Shown piece by piece: positions 32,250-44,332 of a stretch of 64,000 nt of DNA. Source of the DNA: Pterois miles. Its lineage: Eukaryota; Chordata; Actinopteri; Perciformes; Scorpaenidae. Each line of letters opens with the position of its first letter. Position 1 is the first letter of the stretch. A model generated the notes under the pieces. That model was not told where the DNA came from, did no database searches, and worked only from the letters and a program-made list of their open reading frames with translations. The translations under genes and the position numbers were made by a program. The DNA is taken from assembly GCA_947000775.1 (NCBI GenBank), contig CAMQGK010000637.1, positions 23,614,001 to 23,678,000 on the forward strand, given 5' to 3'.

Positions 32250-35200
32250 GTAATGTTCCTAGCTGATGCCACGTGAAGATATCAATGTTAGTTTGACTCG
32301 CTCTCAGTTTCAGCAGTTTGGTCAGATTTTAAACTTTTAAAATAAAATATAATTGCACTTATATATTCTTGATTATGGAGGAGTGGATTTTTGAACTGCA
32401 GAAATTTTTGTTTGTTTTTCTTGTTGATGTTTTTGTTATTTAAAAAAACATAAAAATAAAACACAAATTAGAATTTTGTATACTTACATGTCTTACAACA
32501 TGTCTGAAAGGAATCTGCACTTAAGATTTCCTTTGAAGAAGCTGACATTCAGTGACCAACCAGTCTCTGCTATCTACATGTTCATGATATAGCTGCATGC
32601 GTCTGTCCATTATCTTTATCAGCATGAACTTTGAAAGAAAATGAATCATTTGCGCTCCTCTACTGTAAGTGTCAGCAGTGTCAGTCCACATCCTGTTATT
32701 CAGAGTTTCTTTGAAGTCTTTGTGCCTGAGCGGGTGAAAGAAATAGAAACCACAGACACAATCAGCATTAGAGGCCTGAAATCTGATTGACGCCTGCTCC
32801 ATCTTTGAGAGAAAATTAGATAAAGACCTAATTCACTGTCCTCCTGTCCATAACACTGGGTCTTTTCTTTTCAATTATTGTTGGCCTTATAGAAAATTCA
32901 TCTTGCCTATAATTTTGTTTGTTTCCTTAAAATTTGTATCAGAAAATCCATGAAATTTTGTACATCATTGTCCCCAGAGGATGAGTCTTAATGTAATCCC
33001 CTGACTTTTCACAAATATAATGTTGAAAAGGATAAAAGCTCTATTTAAACCATTTACTGCTAATTAGCAAATGTTAGCACATATAGTTCACCATTTCATG
33101 TAGCAACATTTTTATTTAAGCAATGCTAAATGACAACACTTTTGAAATATGGGTGCCATATAGCAGGTTCCCTTTTGAATATGAGACACTTTTGGGTACC
33201 GTTTAGCACCATTTTTGTTGGTCGAATATTCTCTGTGACCCCTGCTTTCGCACGCTTCCTGTGTCAGAGCTGTGTTCAACCATTTCTGTAACTTTCCATA
33301 ACGGACAGTAATTGGCCGGCCATACAGAGGTGAGAGAGGAGCCGGGGTTTCAACCTCTCTCTGGAGCTCTTTCTGTCACTTTTCATGTGAAGAACTACAT
33401 GTCTCACATCTCCATATGTGCAAAATTATCCCACATCTCCTCCCTCTCTATAACAACTGGCTTTTCACTCTACCTTAAAGTTTGGCTGTTTAGAACCCTC
33501 ATACCCTTTCTCATAAACCCTTTTGATTTCCAACATAGTCCAGCAACATGTCCTACACACCAGTTTAAGCAAAGTTTAACTGATAACTCTCTTATTTAAA
33601 GTTTAAAGGAAGTCTACTAAAAGCACGCTTGAATAAACTTTTTAATTTTTGGTCATGGTACTTAGACAAACTACAGGAGGGCTCTAGCTCGTGAAAAAAT
33701 GCAGCAGCCCTCACATGTACATGCAAAGCCAAACATGTTATTCAACAATTTATATCTCTTCATTGGCCCCACTGCCATACAAAATACACTTCTTTTTACT
33801 TACACTACTTCCTACTACTGTGGTAATTTTCTAGCTGTACGCAGCAGAATAAGAAACAGATATGGTGATTGTGCTTCTACGTACTTTGATGCTGTTCTCT
33901 GAACAAGCTGCCTGATAATCAAAAGCAAACTGACATCCTTTGGCGTATGATTAGTTCCTGTGTAAGTCTGTCTGTACATGTCTCTGAGGTTTATGTTTCT
34001 GAGGTAGATATTGGGCTTTCAACATCTGTGTAATGTAGGTAACATAACAGCCTGAAGAGTCTGCAGTGTTTTATTATAAGTATTGATTGAAACTAACATA
34101 ATATTTGTTCTATAAGAAGTAGTGTAAAAAAAAAAAAGTGTAAATGTCCAGAAAAGAAAGGTCCAGGAGTCATTTTCATCAATGGTTCATCCTCTGGGGG
34201 TCATGCATCTGCTTTATCACATTTATTACACATCATTCATCACATCTTGCTATTTACAGTATTGTATACAAGGGGAAATATTGGCCTGTGGTGCTGGAGC
34301 AACATTGTGGGGGTTTGCTGTTGCTTTTATTTCTTATTTAGACCCAATTTATAATTATTTTACCTCTAAAGTTTGAATTTCATTGATATATACTGTATAT
34401 AGCTAAAGTGTTTGATTTACAAATGATGAAATTATCAAATTGCATGCTTCTCAATCAGTTACAATCAATGAAATTGGCCTGTTTTAGGAAAATATTGGCT
34501 TTATTTGTCTGCTGCTTGCCTTTGCATTACAAGTGTTAGAAAACCAATTTAGTTTAGCAGCTGCACATCAGTCCTTGACTACTTTGCAAGCGTGATACAT
34601 CAGACCAGCACATACGTGTACTTAGCAAAAACTCAAGGCCAAGAAAACCGAAGGTCCCACAGACATCAATGTAAACGTTTGTTTTATACACATCTATAAT
34701 TATTTTGCGATCTTGCCTGAATCTGATTATTCATGATACCTTAATAAATGAAGGCTGTTCGCCACCATGTCAGCAGCTGCCTCCGACTCAAGCAAACGTT
34801 AGCTAGCCATGCTAGTCGCTGTCACCAGCATCATTTAGCCATTTATCACACTGACAGTGAATATTCATGTATCGTAATGCATGTGCATCAAATCCCAGTG
34901 TGAGAGCCTCGGTTAACCCCCTACACAACAAATTTTCATCATTTTCTCCAATGTGACGGTTAGTTTCTTTCCCCCACCAGGGAGCGCAGCCTCAGTGATG
35001 ACACCATGCTGGTCCGGTCTATAGCTTGGAGCCATAAAGTCCCTCCATCTCTGTTTGGACACTGCAGGGGAATAAATAGGAGATCAGCGTTTTTGGATTT
35101 ATTGTTGGTGTAAACAACCATACAACAACTCTTCGGCATAGTGTTATTACCATTACCGGTTTGCTTGAAGTAGCAGTTTGGAGACGTGTTTCAGCTTTTT

Positions 35201-35848
35201 GTATTTACTCTGTTACATCTATGAGGGACACGGGATTGTTAGTGGTCATGCCAGCCTACTCTGGATGACAACTTATTGCCGGTCTGATGTATAGAAATGG
35301 ACAACTTACAGTATACTTCAGTAGTACTGTGTCAATGAGGTGGTTCTCATTGTGGATCCAGAGCTTGAGGTCTACAAGTAAACCTTTTTTTTTTGTTAAG
35401 GAGCCACAATCAAATATAACCCACTTTGTGCATCTTCATATTGTGATGATTGGTTCCTAGAGGAAATAGAAAAAAATACACAAAACTACACTGTAAAGTT
35501 ACAAAACTTTATTTTAAGGAAATATCCAACATGAATATTGTTGACCATTGCAATAGCAACACAGACATACAAGGTAACAATAAATTCAGATGCCAATAAC
35601 TTCTGTAGCCATAATGCATCCTAATGGTTCAAAGCATTGCATTTTCTTAGCTGCAGTGTTTAGCAAAGTTAAACACTTTTTAATCAAACAAGTAGTTTGT
35701 ACAGTTTGTACCAGCCATTCATGCCAAAGCAACAGCTTTTTAATATCACTTGTGTTTACAACAATGTAAACATAATATGCACAGACACCAAAAATGTAAT
35801 TTTAGTGTTTTCTATAGCTGTGATAAAAAGGAACGTCAGTCATAACAG
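32250..35848. other. Long intergenic stretch, no gene seen
   Basis: AT-rich, no supported coding frame. Frames such as minus 32521-32802 or plus 33312-33599 show no domain or splice context. A small number of dispersed-repeat-like words occur, none assignable. Confidence 0.4.
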
Positions 35849-36054
35849 GTGATATTTAATAAGCAGTCGATACTGACCCTATATTCCTCTGACCCTTCAT
35901 TCAAAATCAATGGTACACTGATGCTTTTAGGCAGATGCAGTGCAGCTTTGGACATTATGAGTTTGACATATCATGTCTTGAACACACGTCTTTTGGGGAG
36001 TGCTTTTAAAGTTTTTGCACCCTCATCTTGGTGTGAGCTACAGAGTCATTTTAA

Positions 36055-36579
36055 CCTCTTAGGACCTGGCATACACATGCGATGACATCACATTTTGGGT
36101 CATATGGACATAATACTTAATTTTATTTAACTGGGGTCTTGTGTACACGTACGAGGATACGTACACTGCCATCTAGTAGTCCTGCAACTGTTTGCAGCAC
36201 TTCAAATGAGCCATACTGTTGCTATGACTGTCCAAAAGGGGAAAAAATTTTCATTTTGTTAAATTGTACTGTGATGTTCCAAAATGTTTAAAAAAAAACA
36301 TGTTTGCAAGTGTTATTAATAAATGCAAAAGCAGTCAGGAAAAACACTGCTGTGTTCAGAGTGGACATATAGAGGTTTGCACTATTACACAATGGTGATT
36401 TTATTGTGTTTTATGGAAATTCAGAACGAGTGTCCACATATGTGGACATAATTTTTCTCTAAAACTACATTATGTCAAAAGATGATGCTTAGTTTTTATA
36501 CTTATCAGGTTCCAATAAGCCCAAATAGCAAAGAGACATCAAAAATGCATATCAAAAAAAGAGCTCAGGTCTTAAGAGG
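36055..36579. mobile_element. piggyBac-like MITE, 525 bp, with TTAA target sites
   Basis: Ends CCTCTTAGGACCTGG and CAGGTCTTAAGAGG are inverted repeats (13 of 15), and TTAA flanks both sides (36051-36054 and 36580-36583). CCT/AGG ends plus TTAA duplication fit the piggyBac superfamily. No transposase frame. Confidence 0.75.
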
Positions 36580-36753
36580 TTAAATTAGATTATTGTATGA
36601 GGGCTATTTTAACACTGAATGTAAATGTCCTGTTACTGAACATCACTGCTAATTCACTGGCTGATGCAGTTTTCTGCAAGTGTTAAGTCTGTTGTTTGCC
36701 TCTTTTATGTGCAATTTCTTATGTTGTATTTAACTTTTTTTTTCTTTTTGTGT

Positions 36754-36758
<5 letters not shown>

Positions 36759-36821
<63 letters not shown>
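36759..36821. repeat. (GT)n microsatellite
   Basis: About 31 GT units inside the LINE tail, downstream of the CTLA4-like stop codon. Confidence 0.95.
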
Positions 36822-36826
<5 letters not shown>

Positions 36827-36961
36827 TTGCTGCCATTTTTGCCCGGACTCCCTCGGAAAAGAGATCTTAAATCTTACTTTCTTGGAAAAATAAAGGTGAA
36901 ATTAAAAGAAAATAATAATAAATAAAACATGACCATTCAGTGTGTTTTTCATTCAAAAGTT

Positions 36962-38800
36962 TTAACATGAAAATGCAGCAGCATCCGCCTTGTGGATCCC
37001 AAGCTCCCTCCTCCTTTGTTGATACTGCAGAGCCTGCAAATGGAAACAACACAGATTTGAATGCTGCGAACCTAGATGATAATTACCATTAGATAAAATA
37101 CACTGTATAATAAGAGATAAGAGCATGCAGCATGCAGCATCCACCAGTAATAACTACTACCACCAGTAATAAATACATAAAACAATAACAATAAAAATGT
37201 ATAATAAAACAATAATGCACTGACCTGGAAGTAGATAATGATGATGAGGGCAAACATAACAAGTATCACCAGTACAACCACAGGAACACTGGCTGACGCC
37301 ATCTTCTCATCACCCTCATCATCCTCTCCATCATCACGATGGTGTGCAATGCGTCTCTGAGCCGCCGGCGCAGAACAGTCAGAGCTTTCTGTGGACAAAT
37401 GAAGTGGATGAATAGAAAGTAAGTCTGAAAGTAAGCCAGAGAGATGTGTGAACTTTGACCTCAGTGGATAAACATGCACATGAGTGTCATGGCTTTCCAT
37501 ACTATACATCTGTGCGGGCGACGTCTCACCTAAGACGTGAACGAGTGTGCCGTTGCCAGTGATCCGCAGGTATGGTGGTGGGTAGAAGACCTCTATCTCA
37601 CAGCGATACATATCTGTGTCTGTGGCCTTCAGTCCGGACACTGTGACCTCCACAGCGCCCTCTCTCAGCTGGGCCGAGCACTGCACCTAAAACACATTAA
37701 ACCTGAGTCTGATTCCAGTAGTTAAACAAATGGTCTTGTTAATTTGAGTCATAACACATGAAAATCAAGACGAACAACAAAAAGCAGGAAAATACAAAAT
37801 GGTTTGTATCAAAATTATTCCAAATGGGGCCAAAAATAAGTTCACAAAACAGGAAAGAGAGCAGATTACTGAGCAGCATGTTTATCCTCCCTTCTCCTGT
37901 TGGACAGTGTGAACTCTGGTGCCACCCAGAGACCAAAATGTCGATTTACCAACACAGAATATCTTACAATCTGTTGGTCATATTCCCATGAATTTTGCTG
38001 AACACATGCATGCTACCAGTGGATGAACAACTTTGATTTTAATGATCCAGTGATCCCATTAGGGCAGCTGTGGCTCAGAGGTGGGTCAGCAGTTCGATCC
38101 CTGGCTCCTCCACATGTCAAAGTGTCCTTGAGCAAGATACTTACACTCATTGCCACACTTAACCCTGATCCTACCAACCTATTTAATATACCAACTGGGG
38201 CTGCATGGTGGTGCAGTGGTCAACACTGTCGCCTCACAGCAACAGGATTTACCTGGAGAAAACTGGAGAAAACCCACGTTGTGTAAGCCTGGGTTTTCTC
38301 CGGGTACTCTGGTTACCTCCCACAGCCTCAGGATCCCACAGTCAGAGCTGGTTAATGTGGCCCGAGAAAGGGAAGTTTGGGGTCCCCTGGTGGAGCTGTT
38401 GCCCCCCCGCAACCTGACCCCAGATAAGCGACTGACGATGAAATGAGATGAGTGTGTGCATTATTTTGGATGAAGTTGTAATATCCATCCACTCGCAGAC
38501 TTACCTCTCTGTCTTTCTCCACACCTTTCTCCACACCGGCCAGTCCCTGCTCTGTGATGTTGAGGATGGACGAGCAGAGTTTCTGGGTGCCATGGAGGCC
38601 TTTCAGCAGAGACACACGGAGCTCCTCAGGGTCAGGGTAGAGGTACGGCAGGGTTCGGCCGTAGGAGGGGTGGATCTGGTGGTAGGAGGGCTGAGGTTGG
38701 ACAAAGCACTGGACCTGTGCCGTACCATTGGTGCCCACCACTCTATAGGGCTGGATCACCTTCACAGCTGGCAGAAAAAGGGGAAGGTTAAGTGGAGACA

Positions 38801-38899
<99 letters not shown>

Positions 38900-41539
38900 G
38901 GGTACTGCATATTTGGTCCCTGAGGTCATTTTCAAAACAACTACCACATAAGCACTTAATATTACAAAATGTTGCAGAAAATGATTTTATAAGTCTTGAT
39001 GATTTAAATTTTAAGGGTGCTTGTTAAAAGCTTTAGAACTGAGGAGGCCGGTTACTGGGGGAAAAATGGCTGCCACAGCCAAATTTTCAGCATCCCCATA
39101 TCTATCTTTTCTTAACATATAAATCTACTCTTGTACCAAATGTGCTGCTTTTATTGCAAAATGCACAGTTGGATGGACTGGTGTGTGTTGCATTTGAGTT
39201 TTGACCTTTCTGAATGTAAATGGCAAAGGACAGACAGGCCCTCTACAGATTAACAAATAATAACTTAAGGAAGAAGAAATTTGCTATGAAGAAGCGTGCT
39301 ACTAAATGCTCATTGACTATTAATGTTACTTGAATAATAATTAACTTCATTACTTGTTTCATTGCTTTTCATTACTCAGCCTTGTCAAGAGGTGACCTAC
39401 AAAATCCAGAAAACTCTGCACACCTGCAACACTTCCTGTGTTTGACATTAAAAGACAAAACATTTTGGTTTGACTGCACACAGCAGCTCTGCAGAAGTCG
39501 TCACAGTGAAGCTGTAGGGTTCACAGGGTCACATATACGCTCTAAACCAAACCAGGTCGTTCCTGTAACCTGTGGGTATAACCGGCATGTTCTCTAAGAA
39601 CGGTGCGTCTATTTTTAGTGTTTGTCTCTCTCTAGTGGTCGTTCATTATTCTCTGGTCTACCACCTGCTATTGTTTTCATTGGTTGTTTTAGTCATGTGA
39701 CTGTGCCAGGTCAAAGGTCAGAGACTCCAATCAGGAAATGTTTCAGTTGTTACTACATTAAATCAGTTAAAATCAACTTATCCTTTTCCTCCTCTTGTTG
39801 AGCCTTGGAAAGCTTCACTTGTAAGTTTTATGCACCCATACAGTTAATTATAATTATAAACAAGTGTCGTGCAATGTCATTTGTTTAGTAATATTGAAAT
39901 AATTTATACTTTATACCTCTATTTACATGTGAACACTGCCAATGTAAATCTACCACGAGTAGTTATGGTGTTTCCTTTTAATAGCTATTTGAGAGCATTC
40001 CTGCTGCATTTATGCCAGTACTGGTTCTATGAGTGTTTTTAAGCCAGTAAAGTTTATGCACATTATTTATGTGACATTTGTATGCTATAACTTTGTAGCT
40101 GTGATTTACATCATTTTATGTCTGTGGAAGTGTGATTGTGTTTAAATAGCGTTCAATAATCGGTGCTACCTTTCATATCAGTTTTACAAAATAATCCTTT
40201 CATGAGACTGACGACAACTGTGAAGAGCATTCACCTCTACTCCAGCCTCTGGCTTTCTCTTGAAGCCTGGACGCTATCTGTATATTTGACAAATAACTAA
40301 GAGGCCAAACAAATATGTTCCGGCTTGTTTTTCCACTGAACAAACACAGAAAAAAAAAAACTGATATCAACCCTCCATCCAAATCACATGTGTAACCATA
40401 ACAGAAAGGTAATAGCTGAATTCACTGACTTGCAGTCTTTCACAGTATGACAGTAACACTCTGGTGGTCGTTAACAACACAGGACCATCAGTAATGAACA
40501 TTTTAGAAAATGTTGTGGTTTTGCTTTAATGGTAAATATCATACAGCCAGTTAGCTATAGATATGAGACTACTATCAATCTTTAAAGCGTATTTCCCAAA
40601 ATGTCATATATTCATTTAACAGTACTGTATGAGTGTACTTCACTATTTCTGTTCATCATTTGCTGTTTATTTGCTGCCAATTAAAGCAGGTGGGTCTTGA
40701 TAGACAACACATCCCCATTTTTGCGTATGAAATCAGTGATATAAAGGACAGAAGTGCCTTCATATAACTGGTCTGCTCCACCACCGAACACATCACTATG
40801 ACAATAGTGTTTATATCTTGTATCACAAAATGTGTTTTTCTAAAAATATGAAAAAGTAATCCAGTTGTCGCATACTATTAGTGAAATTAGTAAGTAACCT
40901 ATTTGAAATTTCATTGGAATAGCTGCCAAATTACCCCAATATTTACCGAAAATTTATTGAAAATTATTGTATTATAAACATCATTTAATAATGCTATGCT
41001 AAAATAGCATATAATGGTTAAAATAGGGCCTTTAGGCTTGAGAAGCAGCTGTGCGCTGCTCTTTATTAGAGGTGGAAATCCAAAACTAATAGAAGACACT
41101 TCTGATCAGACACAAATCTCACCATTATGAGTTATTGTCTATATAAATGTAACCTGGTCGCTAATTAGTTATTTGCCAAATGTTTTTTATAAATGAACTT
41201 ATCAAGTGTCTCTAAGAAATTTCAGCTCAAACCCACAGTGGTGTGAAAATAGCTCAGTTCGTCTTAAATTGACCGTTTAGCTGAAGATTTATTTATTTTT
41301 ACATAGCGTCAAATCTTGAAGTTATCTCAAGACACTTTTCATATAGAGCATCTAGACCGTGTAAGTATTAGATTAGAAATTGGGTCACAAAGATCATCTT
41401 TTGTCACCTGCTACCAATCCATTCACTATTCTGTCCTCACATCAGTAACAGTGTGTTTGTACTCACCGCTCCACACAGGCAGGCCGAGGCTGAGGACTGT
41501 CATCACAGTCCATACCATCACACAGTGAGTCAGGGACAT
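36962..41539 (-). CDS. ctla4: CTLA4-like costimulatory receptor, five exons
   Basis: Exons: 41539-41467 (signal peptide), 38767-38505 and 37686-37530 (V-type Ig domain in two halves), 37388-37225 (stalk and TM), 37033-36962 (tail). Phases join (1,0,1,0); 242 residues. Leader [21 protein letters not shown]-domain cysteines lie in QVQCFV and MYRCEIEV. The latter runs directly into [14 protein letters not shown], matching the B7-binding MYPPPY and following GNGT of CTLA4. A stalk Cys (SSDCSAP) could form the dimer disulfide. An acidic stretch [14 protein letters not shown] precedes the TM ([20 protein letters not shown]). The 23-residue tail, [20 protein letters not shown] and FSC, has one Tyr but no YxxM or YVKM. 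Donors and acceptors are canonical (GTGAGT, GTAAGT, GTGAGA, GTCAGT). CD28 identity is the alternative. Confidence 0.85.
38060..38180 (+). mobile_element. tRNA-like SINE fragment in intron 2 of the CTLA4-like gene
   Basis: gggcagctgtggctcagagg, then gcagttcgatccctggctcc (box B-like) and gtccttgagcaagatactta. Antisense to the gene. Confidence 0.65.
38195..38450 (+). repeat. Interspersed repeat next to the SINE
   Basis: ggggctgcatggtggtgcag, tcaacactgtcgcctcacag, cctgggttttctccgggtac and agataagcgactgacgatga form a common teleost repeat. A fragment of the same family is at 13490-13600. Confidence 0.7.
38802..38896. repeat. (TA)n microsatellite next to the CTLA4-like exon 2 acceptor
   Basis: About 47 TA units. 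The nearest repeat base is 34 nt on the intron side of the exon 2 acceptor AG (38769-38768), leaving only a short tract for branch point and polypyrimidines. Confidence 0.95.
38897..41466. other. Intron 1 of the CTLA4-like gene
   Basis: AT-rich intron with no other supported exon. Near 41290-41350 there is a repeat-like 'gttatctcaagacacttttc' word. Confidence 0.6.
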
Positions 41540-42179
41540 GCTACAGTATCTCACACAGTTACCCACACACACACAGTTACACCCTCACACTGAACAAATT
41601 TCATTCAGATAACGCAAAAAAAAAAAAACAGTGAAACTTGTCTTTATACTGTCGTCGTGCGTTTCCCACAGCTGTCATGGAAACTGCCAACACAGGAAAT
41701 GATGTTGGTGTTTTTGCCGGTAAAAGAGACGGCAAGTTTAACCAGCGGTGGTTGTGCAGGAAAGATGAGAACTAAATAACTTTAGTCTTAGCATTATTAA
41801 CAGCCTCTTTTTCTCAGGAAGTGAAAAAAAAAGCTGAAAAAATGAACACCAACAATGTATTATTGTACAAAGTCACAATACAGAGGATGGGGGGGGGTCA
41901 TTTAAAAGAAAATAAAAACTATGATAAAGCCCGATACCCATGTTCTTAAAACAGGTTGATATGCCTTAGAAACAAAAGAAAGCACTCAACCTTTTTGCAG
42001 TTAACTCTTGTGGAAAGTTTTGTTTTGAGACTGAAATGAGTTCTTCATGTGGAAACTTTTGCAGGTTTGATATTTAGCATAAATTCTTATGAATTTCCAC
42101 TGAAAGATTAAGATTACAGTGCTGTCAAAGTCTGGAAAATATCCCCATATAATGAGTTTGTGCAGGTTCTCACTCATCC
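41540..42179. other. 5' flank of the CTLA4-like gene
   Basis: CA-rich pieces just upstream of the ATG (41560-41580) and A-runs. The promoter must lie here, but I see no defined element I would name. Confidence 0.4.
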
Positions 42180-42803
42180 AGGTCATGGTATCCCAGTAAG
42201 GGTTACATCAGCAGTAACTGGACTCGGTTTAGATTATTGGAAACATTTCACATCTTATCCATGAAGCTTCGTCAGTTCTGACTAAATGGCAGGGGAACCA
42301 GGACTTTACCCTCTGTGGGGTCGTTAGCAGGATAATAGAAAACCAGTCAGTACATTGGTGCTCCTATGTGGTTATGGGTTGTTAGTCAGGTGATGCCAGG
42401 CGTGAATGACTGTCCAGTGAGGTCAGGTGTGAATGGTGGTTTAATCTCCTGGGAAGGGATTCCAGGACAGCATCGTAGGTGGTGTCTTTTCTCTACTTTG
42501 ACATAGATCTTTTACTCCTCCCTGTCCAAATTCTGCACATTATTGTCCTCAGCAGAGTGTCTTTTATCCTTCAGGTGTAGGTAGACTGCTGAGTCCAATC
42601 CTGAGGAGTTGACCCGTCTGTGTTGAGTCATCCGTGTGTTTAGAGGTTGTTTGGGTTCACCAGTGTATAAATCTGTACACTCCTCACTGCTTTGGACTGC
42701 ATGCACCAGGTTACTTTGCTTGTGTTTGGGTGTGCGGTCCTTAGGGTGGACCAGTTTCTGTCTGAGGGTGTTGTCGGGCTTGAAATACACAGGACGCCAT
42801 GGT
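42180..42803 (-). mobile_element. Penelope-like element remnant with GIY-YIG frame
   Basis: The minus-strand frame from about 42800 to 42512 reads VYFKPDNTLRQKLVHPKDRT, PKHKQSNLVHAVQ, CTDLYTGEPKQPLNTRMTQH and SAVYLHLKDKRHSAED. This matches the GIY-YIG endonuclease end of teleost Penelope-like retroelements, with DLYTGE at the YIG position. Downstream, untranslated sequence (gtcagaactgacgaagcttc, gtgaaatgtttccaataatc) fits the 3' end. RT is missing. Confidence 0.75.
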
Positions 42804-42875
42804 GAATGGTAAATGGACTTGCATTTATATAGCGCTTTTCTAGTCTTCTGACCACTCAAAGCACTGTACGAGTAA
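42804..42875 (+). repeat. Fragment of composite repeat
   Basis: atttatatagcgcttttcta followed by gtcttctgaccactcaaagc, shared with the start of the repeat at 46628-46915. Confidence 0.6.
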
Positions 42876-43865
42876 CATGTAACATGGTAACTGTAAATTT
42901 TAATATGATTTATACTGTGTGCTCCGTGAGTCAGTGCAGACTTGGCCTGTTGTAGCAAAAATAAGACAAGAGGGGATCCGGAATGAAATCTTTTCTTGCA
43001 ATCACACACACAAGACAAAAATACTGAAACATAACAGCCAATATCCAACCAATATGAAGTTACAAATACATTCTATTTATTTATAAGTGTCTGTAATGAG
43101 CATCTCGACAGGTTACAAGGAAGCTTGTCGTTATTCAGTAGTTAAGGAGAAGGGGTGGGAGTTTATAAGTTATACTTCTGCTTACTCCTTTTCCAGTATG
43201 TATTTTATGTCTTATGTTTAAATGTTTTTTATTCTCCCTTTATTTTGGTTTTCATATTTGAAATAAACACTTCAATCAAGCAATCAGTCAATCAATCCTT
43301 ACTTTTATATTCACCAGTAAACACCTTTATGTCATTTCCCACCAATCTGGATCCATCTGGATATACCAAAACAGGATCCATCTGGTTATCCAACATCTGT
43401 ACTTGTCAGTGTCCTATGACCATCCTCTTTTTCTATGTGACAGACTCTAGCGATTCTCATTCAGGTCAGTTTCACCTATTCTTATAAACACATGAGCGAT
43501 GGTCTTTCTTAGCAGGTCATACCATACAAACTCTAAGTGTTGTAGTACTGTTTTGTAAGACTGGATTCCAGTCTGCTGGAGACTGGTCATATGAGAACAT
43601 AAAATCTACTACATAATCCCCCCCTTGGTGGTCTTTTTGACCTCCAATCCGCCTCATATGACCTTTACCGAGTCAGCGGAAACATAACCCAAGCCATGTT
43701 TACCTGAGTGCACATCACCTCAAATTTAAAGCTGAGTGATGCCAAGACAATACTTGTGAGCTGCATCACATCACATTATCTTGACAGTGCAGAGAAGTAA
43801 ATCAGTGAGCTGCACGGTATGACAAAGTAAAGTGTCCTTTTTATGCATGGCAGTAGCTTCTTTTA
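42876..43865. other. Intergenic, no gene seen
   Basis: AT-rich. Frames such as plus 43155-43487 lack any supporting feature. Confidence 0.4.
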
Positions 43866-44332
43866 TGCAGAAACCCTCACAGGTTCTGCATTTAGCATAA
43901 AAAAATATTTGCTCAAATCATAACATGGCAAACTGCAGCCCAACAGGCAACAACAGCTGTCAGTGTGTCAGTGTGCTGACTTGACTATGACTTGATCCAA
44001 ACTGCATGTGATTATCATAAAGTGGGCAGGTCTGTAAAGGGGAGACCCGTGGGTACCCACTGAACCCATTTACATTCACACATCTTGAGGTCAGAGGTCA
44101 TGGACCCCTTTAAAAATGGTCATGGCAGTTTTTCCTCACCAAAATTTAGCACGTTTGAAGCATTATTTAACCTTCTTCTTGACAAGTTAGTGTGAGATGT
44201 TTGGCGATTCCCATCTTCACTGTAGCTTTAAAACTAAGCCCACTATTACTGAAAAGTTGTGTTAATGCGTTAAAGACATTAGTCGTGTTAAAACAATTAA
44301 CATGTTATTATTGCGTAAACTTTGACAGCCCT
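43866..44332 (-). mobile_element. Dispersed DNA transposon copy (minus orientation), left part missing
   Basis: Reverse complement of much of 62525-63166 (aaaccctcacaggttctgca, atgattatcataaagtgggc in diverged form, gggtacccactgaacccatt), ending in gacagccct at 44332. Confidence 0.7.

Larger units (their letters stand above)
35849..36899 (+). mobile_element. LINE 3' end, split by a MITE
   Basis: Before the insertion the frame contains DIMSLTYHVLNTRLLGSAFK and FAPSSWCELQSHFNLL, a typical LINE RT end. After the insertion the sequence resumes at 36580 and reaches the 3' end with tgctgccatttttgcccgga, ctccctcggaaaagagatct and a terminal aataaagg. The two halves are 35849-36054 and 36580-36899. 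Confidence 0.7.

Noticed and set aside
42512..43048. 178-codon minus frame as a host gene
   Set aside because: Its C-terminal part is the Penelope-like GIY-YIG fragment and the N-terminal part runs into another repeat.
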